A stretch of DNA of 64,000 nucleotides from positions 349,223-413,222 of the forward strand of contig VXAY01002117.1 of NCBI GenBank assembly GCA_013399855.1, written 5' to 3'. This stretch comes from Oxyruncus cristatus. Taxonomy: Eukaryota; Chordata; Aves; Passeriformes; Cotingidae. The stretch's first letter is position 1; every line of letters starts with the position of its first letter. Under the pieces are notes generated by a model. That model was given only the letters and a program-made list of their open reading frames with translations. It did no database searches and was not told the DNA's origin. Both the position numbers and the translations under genes were made by a program. This document shows positions 45,801 through 59,274 of this stretch, piece after piece.

Positions 45801-46812
45801 TTTTCCTTCACATGCTGGTTGCAGAGCATCTATCCTACACCTACATGTTGCTGTGCATGCAGGCTGAGCTCACCACAGTCTCTCACTTGGTTTTTAAGGA
45901 AATTCAGGTGTGCTCTGAGTGGCTCTCCCTCCATTTCAGTGTGGTGTAACCGCAAAGTGCTGCTGTAGGACTAAGGAGAAGACCTGTGAGGTTGTGCTAG
46001 CTGGGCTACCACAAGGACACCACCTCTGATTTACAGAGTGCCTGAGCCACAGTTTCCTGGAGGCCAGGAGGGCATGCTGGAAAGCGTTACTGTATTTTTG
46101 CCCTGTTCTCAGCCTCGTCAGCACCATCAGGTGTGGGATCCTGGCTGGACCTTTGATCTGGCTTGGCCTGGCTTATAACTGTGTGCAAAGTACTCTCTTT
46201 GCAGCAAGCAGTCCTCATGCTTCTGTGTTTAGCTCCCTGCTCTGCAGGGGTGAGGGTACCCTGGCTTACTTTCTATCCCTTGCTAAATCCCACCGATCCT
46301 GGGCTGTTTGCTGGCATTGGACCTTTCAGGAGTGTTAATGCTGACAAGTGCCTACAGCTGCTTCCCATTGCCAACCAGGGATTCCGTGTTTGTTCCAGAC
46401 ATGCTGGGACACAGTAAATCTAATTTGTCTCCTTCTCCCACTATTTGTCTGCTGTGTCCAAGGTGACCACTCCAGAGAGTAACCATCTTGCCTGGCACTT
46501 TAATGTAGTGCTAATTCATTGTTAATTGCTGGGGCAGAGAAACCTAACTCTGTTGGGAAGAGTATGAATCAGGCAATTGTCTCTAGAGTGTCGGGGTGGA
46601 TAAGCCACTTCTTTGGAGTAATGAGCCACCACTGCAGCAAAGTACGTACTTTGCAGAGAACAGGGAAACCTCGGCTTTCATTTCCTGCAGGAGTTGACAG
46701 ATAGGTCTGCGGAAGCTGGTAGGTACATGTTGATTTAAGAGCAATCAAATGTTGCTTTCTGATACACTGTTACTTTTGCCACTTTTTTAAAATAACATCC
46801 CTCCACCCACCC

Positions 46813-46830
46813 TTTTTTTTTTTTTTTCAG
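46813..46830. repeat. Poly-T run followed by CAG
   Basis: Fifteen T followed directly by CAG and AAGC. It resembles a strong splice acceptor, but the downstream sequence has early stops in all forward frames, so no exon is supported. Confidence 0.8.
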
Positions 46831-49800
46831 AAGCTTTGATTTAGACAAATCTGGCAATTTATAATAGTTCAGATCATAAATCATGGGGGAACATTAGTAA
46901 ATAAAAGAAGGCATAGTAGAAATCTTTAGGAAAGCTCTTTTGTATTGGAGTTCACTGCAAACATTGTGGTCTCTCTTTAAATATGCAGAAAATAACATAC
47001 CACAGAAGTAAATTAAATACTAATTTTGTCATTTTGTGAGAGATGGAAGGGAACAAGTATTTTAGAAATGACAATGAAGTACAAAAGAGCAGAACATGGA
47101 GCCTTCATAAAAATGGGTCAAGGCAAGTGGCGATGGCAGTCCAATGAAACTAATTTCATATTCTCTTTCTAGAAGTAATAAAAGGAGGAATGAACACCAC
47201 AGTAGTGCTTCCTAATGAAATATCTGATGCTAAACAATGTCTTGGAGTTCATGGGTCACACAATGCATATCATGCAGTTGGAAAAAACAGTGAGGCTTAA
47301 ATTTTCTTAAAAAATAATATTAATTAATAATATTTAGGCAGTCATAGATGATGAGTGGAGCAAAACTGTGTTATTCCATAGGGGAACACGATGTGCTTAA
47401 TGATCTATAGTATGGTGTGCACAGAGAGGTTTTGCCTAGTTGTGTGAGTTACAGCTGAGGATTTTGCATACTGGAAATTAGGTCTGTGAGACTTGGGCAA
47501 AAATTACTTTCCCAAACTATGCTAGCTCTCTGACAGTGGTGTTTACTGTTTTATTGAGACAATTTTTTTGTGGGGATGGTGTGCCTTGTGATTCATTCTT
47601 AATGGCTACACCCTGATAGTTTTGCTTTTTGATCATTTCCCTGCACCCAACAGACTGTAGATGCATATCCACTTCTTTTTGACTTTCTGAGCTCCTTAAT
47701 CCATTGCTGAGTGTGGTGTCTGCTCAGACACGGGTGGTCAAGACTGGTGAGACAATTTGTACTCAACAAACCCAGACGGACTTTAAGGGATATTTGTATT
47801 GCAGATTTATTCATTCCACTCAAAAATCTCAGAGCTTTGGTTTGGGAGGGCTGCAGCTGGAGTATTTTTTTTTCTTTGATTTAGAACTACAGAGGGAAAT
47901 GCCTGTCAGAACAAGGTCTATGAATTTTGTAAGTGGAGAATATCTGTCTTCCTTAGTTGCTATGTTATCTGGAGTTTCATTCTCTTTCTTATCAAAATTA
48001 AATAATAACAGTCAAGTTCGGTATCTCCTTTCAGTCTGAACTTGAAAAAACACTGAAAAAAATCTCAAACTATGAAACTGCTATTTCTGTGCAGTGTGAA
48101 AGCTTAAGGCAATATGTATTACAAATGCCACTTACTCTGCCTTTATCTGTATTGTGTGTGTGACTGTTTTTGGGTGGGGGTAAGGGACTCTTCAAAGCAG
48201 TACAGGCAAAACCCTCAGAAAGCTTCCACTTCTGAGCTGCTTTCTCATGCTGCTCCAGTACCTGTGCCCTGTAGTCAGAGAAGCTGCATTTTGAAACACA
48301 AGCTATGTCTGTGTGCTCTGGTTTTCCATCCTTTTGGTGCACACCGTTTTTCTGATGGATCATAGTAGCTCAGGAGCCTTGCACAAGTTTGACAAAGGAA
48401 ACAGGAGCACATACATACCAGACAATGAACCCCTTACATTTGACTCTGAGGTGTCCAATAGATCTTCTGCTGATTGATAGCTACCACAATTGCAGTGGAA
48501 AGCCACTGAGCTGTGACTGCAATAGCCAAACCTGTGACTGCGCCATCTCAGCTGTTTCTGTTTAGTGTGGATATCTAATGTGGCTGAAAAGTGCTGCTGA
48601 TTTTTGTTAACATTAGGCCTGCTATTCTCCTCGAGTGATAGTAGGGAGTGTACTTGCAATTAAAGCCAAATTGCTTCTGTTCTGAAATTAGTTTAGGTTT
48701 AGTACTGTTCCATTTAACCCTAGAAATGGGAGATCAAGTAAACTGCATAGTTTTGGATTTTTCTGCGGTGGCAAATTTTGTCTTGTTAGGGTAGAACACC
48801 CTTTCCATATTTTTTCAGGCTCCTGAAACTGCGAGGTCACCTCAGTGCCACATGCTCCTGGACAGATTTCCTTTGGTCCGGGATCAACTGAGACAGGGCA
48901 GGGATGAGGTGGGACTCTGAAGTGAGGGAGCCCTGTGAGCATGGCTGATGTTTTTCTTCTGCAGCTTCTTACAACAAAGATGTCTCTGAGGGTACATCTT
49001 GCGTGACGCTGCCCCAGAGCAGCTCTGTTTGGGCTGCTGTGGCTCCCATGGCAGGATGCTCCAGGCAGAAACTTCCCTTAAAATCTGCATGTGTAGATTT
49101 AGCACTGTGGAGACTTGGCAGCAAGCAGCAGGGTGGTGGTTTGTGTTGGTGTTGCTCTGACAAGTTGTCGTTTTAGCAAATGACATCACTGTAGCTCTGG
49201 CCCCTGTTGTCTCACCCTTTTGCCTTTCACACACAATTTGACCACATTTAGCCCACATTTCTTACAGCCCTGGCCCTGTTGTGAATGCTAAGCTGCCAGT
49301 GTTGTAAGAAGTCATAGTAGGTTGAGGATGAGCAAACATCTAGAGAAAGATCACTAAATAAAGCTCTTTAAATTCACATAACCTTTGAAGCTTGCCAGCA
49401 GCAGGCAAACCTTCAAGGCTGAAAAGCCACTAGATGAGTTCGGTTTATGTTTGAGAATTTTTGCAGTTAAAAATATTGCTCTTTTTAATTTCATTTTAAT
49501 GCTCCCTGAATATTCTGTGTCCCTCACACTTGTTCATAAATTATAATATCAGGCTTTAGAGATGTGTAAGTGTTCATAGGCTATTGGTTGTATGCAGCAT
49601 TTTATTCTTGGGCTCCTTACAGAAATCTTAGCATAAAGTCAGAGCTCTGGATCATTGCAGCTGGCCTTTCTCTGCAGATAGGCAATTGTAAAAATTACAT
49701 GGGGAGGAAAACCATAGTGTATTGTGCTACCAGAGCACATTGCACTGTTTGTCCCCTAAAGATCTATGAGACCAATGCTGCTGCTATTCCTCCCGTGTTG

Positions 49801-49930
49801 CACAGCGTCCCCCAAGGAAATGGTGCAGCTTCTGGGCACTGCTGGGAGTTAGGCTTTGACAAAGCAAGATGTAGATGGTCAGTCTCCTCACCCAGGACCA
49901 GTCTTTTTTTTTTAAATTCTTTGGTGTGTA

Positions 49931-50011
49931 ATTTCCTTTTCTGCTTTTTGTGCTTTTTTTCCTTTTCTTTTTTTCTTTTCTTCTTTTTTTTTCTTTTTTT
50001 TTTTTTTCCCC
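49931..50011. repeat. Long pyrimidine (T/C) tract
   Basis: About 80 bases that are nearly all T and C, with G interruptions only at the start and an uninterrupted T/C core at 49952-50011. It produces Phe-rich (+) and Lys-rich (-) spurious frames of 204 and 147 codons. Such tracts can form triplex (H-DNA) or be length-unstable (general knowledge). Confidence 0.85.
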
Positions 50012-51405
50012 TGAATAACTGGAAATACTCAGAGACTGTAACGTGTGGGGATATGGGGTTTTTTTCAGGGTTAGTATGTTGTTCCATGTTTGTATGGACT
50101 TTTACAGGAATTGCAGATGGAAAGGGGAAGTGTTTTTGTGTGTATGCACTATTCTCACGCATCAAGTATCCAGAAGTACAGTAGCACATATTTTTTCTCA
50201 CAGTCATCTATGCTTACAGTGTTTCAAAGAATATTCCAAAATATCTTGGCACAGACAAAACGAAGCTGTTTGCAAGATCCCTAGCTGTGGAACAACAAAG
50301 GCTACATTCTCAACACACAGCACACATGACTTTTATTAAAGTCTTAAGCAAAAATCAGATAATGTATTTAGAAAAATTGAACTTCGCCATTTATGATGCT
50401 ACTCACATTGTGAAAGGAAGTAGGTATCGCCTTGTGACCCCTTTCCAATGACTTTTTCCCCATTTCTACTCACTTCTTCGTGTTTCAAATTAGAAGGTGA
50501 AAATCTTCAGTATAAATAAAAACATTTTAAACCCAATAATTTCAGACTAACTCCCACTGCAGTGCCTAACTTAAAAAAGACTTGGTGTTCAGAAACCAAG
50601 GAATACAAGCATCCCTAAGGTGCCCCTGGTGGAACATTCAGAAGTTTGAAACGTCTAAAATCATTATTAACCACTTAGCATTGCATATGGCAAAAAGGAT
50701 GTGGTAAATCACAGAACGCATCCTGGATATTACAGACCCAGCCATCTCATTAACTTGGTGTCAAAAAACATTCCTTGGTTTCCAGTTGGGGCTAAATTTA
50801 GTTTTATGCTATTTGTGCCATCATAGTACGAGACAATGTTGACATCCTTCAATTTTCTAGTTGCTTTTTCTCAAATTTATGGTTTGGACCTCTACATTAT
50901 GCTCGTATTAGGCCATGCTCATGTGATGTGCCTCACTTGAATCCAAGGCACGTGAGCAGGGAGAGTTGTGAAGAGCCTCCTTCCTTCCTGGTATGAGTCC
51001 CATCACATGGATATTGAGGAAGGTGAGCACATTCTGCAAAAAGTCTTAATGCAGACCTATGATTGTTCTGGGCTTTTAAAAGAGTTTTGTGGCTAAGTCT
51101 CATGGTTAGGTTAGGAAAACCTGGGTCTTCTCAATCTTGCTTACAAAAGGCTTGGCAACCAAGATTTCTTTTTGTGGGATTTTGGTAGTTTTTAGAGTTG
51201 AAACATACAGAGCGTCACGGAAGTCCCTTGTACCCACAAGGAGTAAGAGCTTGCTCCTCTTTCTGTGCTCTGTTGAGGGAAGCTGGGTAGCAACTGTGAA
51301 TCCATCCAGTTGTAGCAGAAAGAAAGAGGCACACTAAAGTTCCAGAACTCAACAAGCCCCATGAGAAGATCTGTCTGGACAGCGCTTCACTAGTTAAGTG
51401 CTAAG

Positions 51406-51431
51406 TTATTATTATTATTTATTATTTATTT
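51406..51431. repeat. ATT repeat
   Basis: TTATTATTATTATTTATTATTTATTT, an imperfect trinucleotide repeat. Confidence 0.8.
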
Positions 51432-51499
51432 CCTCTTCTATTTTTCCTCTTACTGAACAAGCAGGAAATATCTTTGTTCTTTCATTTTAGAAGTGAAAT

Positions 51500-51790
51500 A
51501 AATGTATTCCCTGCAGCATTTGAAATTTTAATAATCCATAATAAATAAAATCATATCTAATAACATAACTGCTTTCAATTGGCAACGCGATCTCCTAGAT
51601 GCATTGCAATGGCAGAAACATAAATAGTTGCAGCCTCTGAAAGCCTACTTCCTATTTGCTAAATATACTTGGCTTGCTTTAAATTCCTTTGTGTGCAGTC
51701 ATTAATACAATCCTCTTTGACAGCATTTAATTAAAGTGCTTTTCTCTATTAAATTCATTAAAACTTTTTTTTTATATACAACTGTTTCCC
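51500..51790. promoter_or_regulatory. Candidate conserved non-coding element (TAAT-dense)
   Basis: AT-rich, non-repetitive DNA has dense homeodomain-type cores: TTTTAATAATCCATAATAAA, ATCTAATAAC, GTCATTAATACAATCC, GCATTTAATTAAAGTGC, CTATTAAATTCATTAAAAC. It also has a TGCATTGCAATGGC near-palindrome and a CAATTGGCAACGCGATC block with CpG. This composition, in the last intron of a developmental regulator, is what one expects of a deeply conserved enhancer. The call is by appearance and is untested. Confidence 0.35.
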
Positions 51791-54160
51791 AGACACTGAA
51801 TGTTAAGGACCTGTAGGCCTCTCTTTAAATAACTTCTCTCTCCTTGTTGTAAATTGTTAATTAAATTTAACTTAGACTGTTTAAAGATGGCTTGGAAAAG
51901 AAAGCCAGATTTCAGGATATGGTCTCAATCATGGCTGATTTTTTTTTTTAACACAATTTTTTCCATGTAGTTATAGGCTGCGTGTTATATTGTTTATGAA
52001 TGTTGCTGTACTTGCAGCTGGAACCAAGCAAAGAAATGCCCTAAAAAGCTCATTTCCATCTCACTTCAAAAATTTTCATCTTTTTTCGTGCAGTTTCTTA
52101 GCCTAAGAGTATTTGTATGGGGGGAGTAAGGAGGGAGGAGCTGTTTAGTATTAATAGATTATTGACAGCTTAATGTCTTGGCACCTAGACAGCCCATAAG
52201 GTATAATAAACAGGAAGCTGTCTGATGTGAGCGCAGTCAATAGCGTATTCAATCAGAACCTTTCAGTTAATTGCTGGTTGACCTCAGACATTTCCTTTAA
52301 GTGAAACTGTCCTTCGCTCAGATCTCATCTGGGTTTCAGGGTTTAATTTGAGAATGCCCTTTCCATATGGCAGCTTGTGCATACATTCCTGGTGGATTTT
52401 TGCTTTGCTCCCGTGCACAGCATTGCAAGAGGCAGTGTCTGCCCGGAGCTTTGCAAATCTTGTAGCCGTGTGCTGGGCTGCCAGTGGGGCTGGGAATATG
52501 CCACGGAGCTGGGCTGCCGGCGGGCACCAGCACCATGGATAAAGCAGGCAGGGTTGTAAACTGACATCAGGGCGGATTTTCAAAGCAGCTGGGCTGTTGC
52601 CTAGGGTGTTTTGGATGGAGTTAGGCACGGCTTTGGTGCCTGCAGAGGCACCGTGGCATTAACGAGACTTGACCTGGCCTTTGCAGATGTGATGTGCCGC
52701 AGCCCAACGTGGCTGCCCTAGCAGAAGGGTCAGCATCACTGCCTCCATCTCACTCATAGGCACAGATTCCCCTACTCGTCTGCACAAGTGCAGACCAGGG
52801 CTTATTTGTATTTAATGTCCCTAATTGCTGTACTTAGCTATCCTAATTTTTTCGGACTGCAGATCTTGATGAGGTCTAGATAAGCTACAAAGGCAAGCAG
52901 GCAGGAAACCACAGGGGCAGTCCCTGACCCTGACGAACTGCAAGCCATCTGCTTATCTGCGGAGGGAACCTCCATGGAAATCTCTTCTAACAAGTGTGCT
53001 GCATTTGCGTTTTTCTTCCTTTCCCTCCAACTGTTGACTTGGAACATGTGTGTTTTCCATAGGCGAGATCAGGGAGGGTGAGCTGTGGCAGCTCCTGTTT
53101 GCAGCACTGGCTCTGCATTTCCCAACAGCAGTGAGTAACTGCCCTATGAAGGAAATACTTCTGTACCAGAGCAAGTTTAATTTACACTTCATGCAGTCAG
53201 GAGATATTTTTTTGTCTCTAGATCTTGCAGTGATTGTTGTCTTTTAGCCACTTATCATGCATTCAGACTGTGGTTTGCTGAAAGAAGTGTTATTACTTTT
53301 AATCTCTAATTTTTCCCTGGTTTTGATTCATTTCTGTAGTTCTTTTTGTCCCTTTACATCACACAAACTGCTTATGCCTTTTTAATGGCCTGATTAGCAC
53401 CAGGGAAGCATTGCTGACTTGGAGTAATATTATTCCTGATGTGTCCTTGTTTAAATGGGATCTGGAATAAGAATGCTGCATTACTCTGTTTGGGATCCAT
53501 TAAAGTCCCATCCAGAGCCCTGGCTGAAGCGGGTTGTAAATTTTTTGGCTTCATGCACGTTGGAAAGAGGAGGGGGAATACCTTTAAGATGATGCCCCCT
53601 TTCTGTGAAGATCTGAGGGTAAGAGAGGCTTGGAGTAGTTCTTTCTGGAGAGAATAGAACAAAACCATGGCGAGACAGAACAGAACCAAGGAAGAAATCC
53701 CAAGGTATGTAAGTAAGCCTGGGGCCATCAGCAGCAACACATACGCTTCACTCCCAGGTGTCTCTGGCTAGAATATATTCGAAAGTACTTTCTGGTTTTA
53801 TCAGACTTACTGGCCAAGCTGCTAATCAGTATTACATTGACCAAAGGACTCCCACATGCAATAAAAATCATAAGCTTTATTGGATTTTGAGACAGAAAAG
53901 ATTCACATCCATCTTGTTTTATAAACCGCATTACATTTCATGCTTTCAGAGCTCCCATCAGTGCAACCCTTTGTAAACACAACGGTGAAGGAGGTAGGTG
54001 GGTGGATAGATGGCTATGAGTTGCTGTTCCTTGGGTGGTACAGCCTAGAGCTATAGAAATGCTAGAGCTGAGTTTAAGGGGTTGCTGACATTTCTGAAAT
54101 ACTGAAAGAAAAAAATATGTTGGTCCTTTCTAAATTATTATTTTCAGTTCAAATAAAAAT

Positions 54161-54173
54161 AAAAAAAAAAAAA
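54161..54173. repeat. Poly-A run (13)
   Basis: Thirteen uninterrupted A following AAATAAAAAT, intronic. Confidence 0.8.
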
Positions 54174-57100
54174 GGTTTGCGGCAGTTTAGAGCAACAAGC
54201 AACATAATGCCTTGAAGGAAAACAGGAAGAATTTGAAGAGCAAAAGTTGCTCTGAATAAAAGCAACCAAAATATGCTGTTTCATGAAAAATGCCTAAACA
54301 ACTGCTTGAACTTTGTCAGAATATTCAGCACCCCTGCTGCCCCAGGCAAACAGCTTGGCAAAGTAGATAGACTTCACTTAGGCAATACTTTGATGTCACT
54401 GGGTTGACGTTTTTGACTGAAAAATGCCACACAATCCTAATGTTACGGAAGCAAAGAATGGTGTTTTGCATTTCTAGCAAAACCCTGGGGCTCCTTGCAC
54501 GCAGACCTACAGTAGCTGCAGGCTTGCGCTAAGAGTGAGCTTTACCCCTGTGATTATGTGTGTGTAGCCAGCCATGGGCTGAGCAGTCCACAGAGCTCCC
54601 CACAGCAGCCAGCAGCAAAGCCAGGGATGGCTCCCAGGGCCATAACAGTGTCATCTTCTGCTTTGTCCTAATGCTGCCTCACTAGCCATATATTAAACCA
54701 TTTTATTAAAAATGAGCAAAAACCTGTGAGTATAAACTGCACACGCTGTTTACTTTCCATAAAGCCATTTTCTTCCAGCATCCAGAATCTGTAAAATAGG
54801 TACAGGTCAGAGTAGTGAGACATGGAGCTCAACAGCATGAGAGTGAGATGCCAGTGTAGCTTCCTCCTCTCTCTTCTGCATGTGCCCACCTTTTCTAGAG
54901 CTTAATCATGAAGATGAAGGATTTCAGATCTAATTCTCTAAGGCATCCTGTCATTGGTGACCTAATCTGTGCAGGAGACTGTACTTTGGTCATTTGATTT
55001 TTATTTACCCAGCTTCTAGCTAAGGGTATAATAAAGCACATTATGCCAGTTGCATGTGTGGTAATGCTGGATATTTTGCTTTTACCATGGTAGTTGATTA
55101 TAATGCACTTTTTAAGACTTGCTTTCTAAAAAAAGGAATATTTATACTTTTATGTGTTTGATTCACACAGTATAGTTTGCACAAGTCCTGTTATTAAGTG
55201 CATTGGTGGTTACATCTTGAAAGCCATAAAACATGCTGAGTAGTGTTTTATCAGCACAAATCTGCTATTTTCACTAACCATAAAAGTCAGGTTCTCCTGA
55301 CTTCTAACTGCTCCCATTGTAAAAATTAGCAGTACAGTTGAGTATTCCTGAAACCCCAAATAGCCGTCTGTAAGGACCTAAAACAGTTTGATGGGATGAA
55401 TAATTACCCCCCCACACCAGAATCCAGTGTCTAATCCAAACATATTCTTCCTGAAATAATGCAGTGCCTACTCCTGGTCTGAGTAACTGGAAAACAACAT
55501 GATTATAGTGGCGCCATTCGTGCCACCATAGTTAGGGGTTTAGAGCTTGACCTCTAGGTTGGGGCTTGTCAGGGAAGATCTTGCTCACACTGCCCACAAA
55601 TACTCTTCTGATCTTCAAAAGAAACAGAGAATATGTGTAGTGTTAATTAAACAAAAAAGTGCAGAGGATACCAGAAGTATTTTGTCTGCAGAAAAGGAAA
55701 TAAAAAAGCCTTTTGTTGTTTCCTTAGTTCTTGTTGCATTCTGCCAGCTCCTCATTAGGAATACCAGAGATGGGATGGGGAAACTCAGAATCGACCTGAA
55801 ATCTTTGACAAACCCTCCCTCCAGCCACAACCAAGCTCAGGCTCTGTTTGGAAACTGCTAAGCAGAGTCTGCATGCCATAGCACCCTGGAGAGCCTTGCC
55901 AGGGCTGTGAGAGAAAGCATAGAAGAGACAAGTCAGAGGCCTACAAAGCTCGTGGTCTTGTTTTGAAGAAGGTAAATTTTAACTGGAAGGTTTGTGGCCT
56001 TCAGTGCATACACAGATGTTGAAAGGCCCACTTGAGTGGGACTCCAGTTAGCATCACCATGCAGAAGGGCAGTGTGAACCCTTATGAGGCTGTTGCCTTT
56101 TCCCTTGTAGGGGAGGCTGCCTTGCTACCGCAGGTTACAGGCAAGAGAGGCTCGCTTGGCTTCTTCAAGGCCGGCAGAGTCCTGCCTGCCTGCCAGGGAT
56201 GCAGCAAACTGGCCCCCTGTGCCAGCTGTGCTGGCTGTGCCCCATCCCCAGACAATGGAGCCATCCATCACTGATGCCTTCAGGAGAGAGTCTGCAGCGA
56301 CATTGTGCAACACTTCCTGACCGCATCGGCTGCTCTGTCACCAGCACCCTGGTTTGTGCCAGCAGCAGCCGGAATGAATCCGGCCTGTTGTGTATTTACA
56401 CAGTAGGTATCTGCCAGCTCCACCTGTGGGCTGACAGCACTCCCGGGCTGCAGCCAGGTATTGGAGAGAGAGATGCCCACTGTTGGCCACAGTTGCTCTG
56501 CGGTAAACCTAAGGATCTGGCTTAAACCAGCCCAAGATGGGAAATTCAGACCTAACGCATGAATGTTCATCAGCATGAGCTCATTTATGCTGCTCCATAA
56601 AATCAACCAGTTCTCAAGCACTTGCACAGCAATGAAAGTTGTGCCTGTGCTTTTGTGGGAAGAGTTGAGTTAGCATTCGAGGGAGAGCAGTTACCCCAGG
56701 AAACACCGGGACACTGTTCTGCATTGTCAGAGTTTTGTGATTTATTTTTTTAACATTATACAGACAAAATAGTGGCTATTGTTTAGGCACGTGCTGTCTA
56801 TTAACAGAGATCAGGAAAGGGAAATAAACCACGCATTACTGAAGAATAAGATCATGATTGTGGTCAAGTGATGGCAGAAATTTTTTTTCTCTTTGTCAAG
56901 CTGATTTGTAAACATTCTTCAAACAACTGTGCAGACAGCAGTGCCACAGCTTCTTGAAAGGAAAGCAAAGACAAGGAAAGATTCCACTGCACAGATGTTT
57001 TACAGTAACCTTAGACCTGTCCCAAAGTTATCTGGTCATCTGCAGTTGTCATTGCGAGCTATGCTGCACATGTGGCCTCTTTGCAGCGCAGTGTAATCAG

Positions 57101-58527
57101 GCTGTAATTTATATTTTATCTCCAGTGATGATAGCTCTTAAAAATGTTTTGTGGTGTATTTGCTCTTTGATGCATGCTAAGCTCCTGTTAGCATTAATGG
57201 GAGCAGTGTGTGCCAGGGAGGGGGGGGAGACACCTTCCCCCCGCCTTCAAGTCAAGATTAATTGTGTTTTGCTTATACTTATCACTTTGCATGGGATGGC
57301 AAAAGCAATGTACAGTTGAAAGTTTTGTTTATGTTTTTTTGTTTTGTTTCTAATTCTTGTTGTCTTTTTTATCACCTTTTTGACCATTTTTGACAATTGG
57401 TCCTGGAGAAGAGTTGCAGGATGGGGCTGCAATTTCAGAGGCTGGGTGTTTGTTCAGTGTCTTGACATGCTTTCAGATCACTGCCTGTTTCCTGCCCTTA
57501 AGCGAGGCAACTGCCGTAAAGCAAAGGGAAGCATGTGGCAAGTGTGCTCCAAAGATGTTGAAATGTATCACTTCAACCCGCTCACATTCCAGCCTTGAAA
57601 CCAAACTTGCCTTTGACTTCGGATTCCCCATGGAATGTATTTCTCTCTTCACAGTTCTCTCTCTGTCCCCTTTTGTGTGGCTCAGAGAGTGACTTGCACC
57701 TCAGAGCTCAGAAATTAGGAAACGGGGTCTGTCTGATCCAATATTCTGGCTCCAGTGGTGGTCAGGAACAGATGAAGGGTGATAGAAAAGGCCTGAATAT
57801 TTGGGGGATTTTTTTACTTTGTGACTGCTTTGTCTTTGCAGCTGAATGGGACCCAGGGCTGCTGGCTTAAAAGCTGTTGCAGCCACCAGTTCTGGTTGGC
57901 TGGTTTGGTCTGGCTTGCATGAGACAGGGCACATCATATCACAGACATGTATTATAATTATCTCTAATAAGGGTGTTTACTCTTGTGAAGCAATTACTAA
58001 GGTGCATTGGAAAATGCACATGATGTGTGCCAGCATTTGAGCTACAAAATTAAAAGAAGCTCAGATTGAAGTTAGATGAAAGTGAACATATTTATCCATG
58101 TCAGACTTCCTACCATTTTGCACGCTCATATTGATTTCTTTTGACACGGTCTTCTTTTATTGAGTACCATATATTTTTTTAAATCCCTTACCGATAACAG
58201 TACCTGCTGAGGGCAATTGTAAAAGGAAACTGAAGTATATTAAACCTGCCTGGAGTCAAAATGTAATCTAACACCTGTAGTCTGCAATTTGTCATCACTT
58301 CATAGATACTTTTTCTTTTTTAATAACAGTTTTGGATTTCCCTGAGTTTTGACCTTAGGATACTGTATAATCCAAGAAAAGCAAGGAAACTAAACCACAG
58401 TCTTTAACACAGCTTTATGGTGTCAAGGTGTGAAATCACTCTGAGAATGAGCCTATAGAAAATACTTCCTTTGGAACTGTAACTAGTACTGCAGTGTTTA
58501 CCCAAATGAATGTATTTTTGCAAGCGG

Positions 58528-58539
58528 AAAAAAAAAAAA
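58528..58539. repeat. Poly-A run (12)
   Basis: Twelve uninterrupted A within GCGG...GAGTAG, intronic. Confidence 0.8.
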
Positions 58540-59038
58540 GAGTAGTCTAAGAACCACATTTTGAATAGGAAAGAAATGAACACAGGTGCAAATTGTAACT
58601 TCTGCTACAGTTTCTGGTACAGACATTCCTAAAATCCTGTAAAGAGTCTTGGCTCAGTGATTGTGTCTAATTAATGTTCTTACCCCTGCGAGCCCTGGCC
58701 TGGGAGGCTGTCAGGGTGCAAGCCTGTCTATGGCAGCAGCTTGTTCTGTTCTCTTCTTGCACATGTATGTGAAGGAAGTGAGACCATGGCTAGGGAGGGT
58801 AAGGCTGTTTATTTGAATGGATAATCTTCTGCAGATTATTCCTGTAAAATCTGGTAAGAAGGGTAGTGCCTCCTTCTAGGTATAAGATTTTGTTGCAAGG
58901 TGATAGAGTTTGTCCCTCAAGTAAACTCTTAACGTGATAGCTAGGCACTGCCTGTGATACAGTGTTATGGCTGGCTATGAGAGCAACGAAAATGTGAAGG
59001 AAAGCTGAAAGGGGAGACCCCTTCCCACCGTGCAGAAT

Positions 59039-59274
59039 AGATTCATAGAACCATTTTGTTTGGAAAAGGCCTTTAAGATCATTGAATCCAACCATTAACC
59101 CAGGACTGCCAAGCCCACCACCAAGCCAGATCCTGAAGTGCCACATCTGTACATCTTCTAAATACCTCCAGGCGTGGTGACTCCACCACTTCCCTTGGTA
59201 GCCTGTTCCAATTCTTGACAACCCTTTCAGTGAAGAAATCTTTTCTAATATCCTATCTAAACCTCCTCTGGCAA
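59039..59274 (-). mobile_element. CR1 LINE 3' fragment, antisense to the gene
   Basis: Read on the minus strand this is the last ~235 bases of a CR1 element: a TTTAGATAGGATATTAGAAA block, AATTGGAACAGGCTACCAAG, GAAGTGGTGGAGTCACC, CTGGAGGTATTTAGAAGATG, TTGGATTCAATGATCTTAAA and the terminus ATGGTTCTATGAATC. It contains only the end of the ORF and the short 3' UTR, with no full-length body, as is usual for 5'-truncated CR1 copies. A minus-strand frame of 143 codons that crosses it (58790-59221) is part repeat and part unrelated intron. The subfamily differs from the 60.7 kb copy in the UTR. Confidence 0.9.

Noticed and set aside
49570..50184. 204-codon plus-strand open frame
   Set aside because: It owes its length to the pyrimidine tract (poly-Phe region) and has no domain or splice support.
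58790..59221. 143-codon minus-strand frame with a CR1-like middle
   Set aside because: It is partly the 3' end of an antisense CR1 copy, including UTR, and partly random intron.
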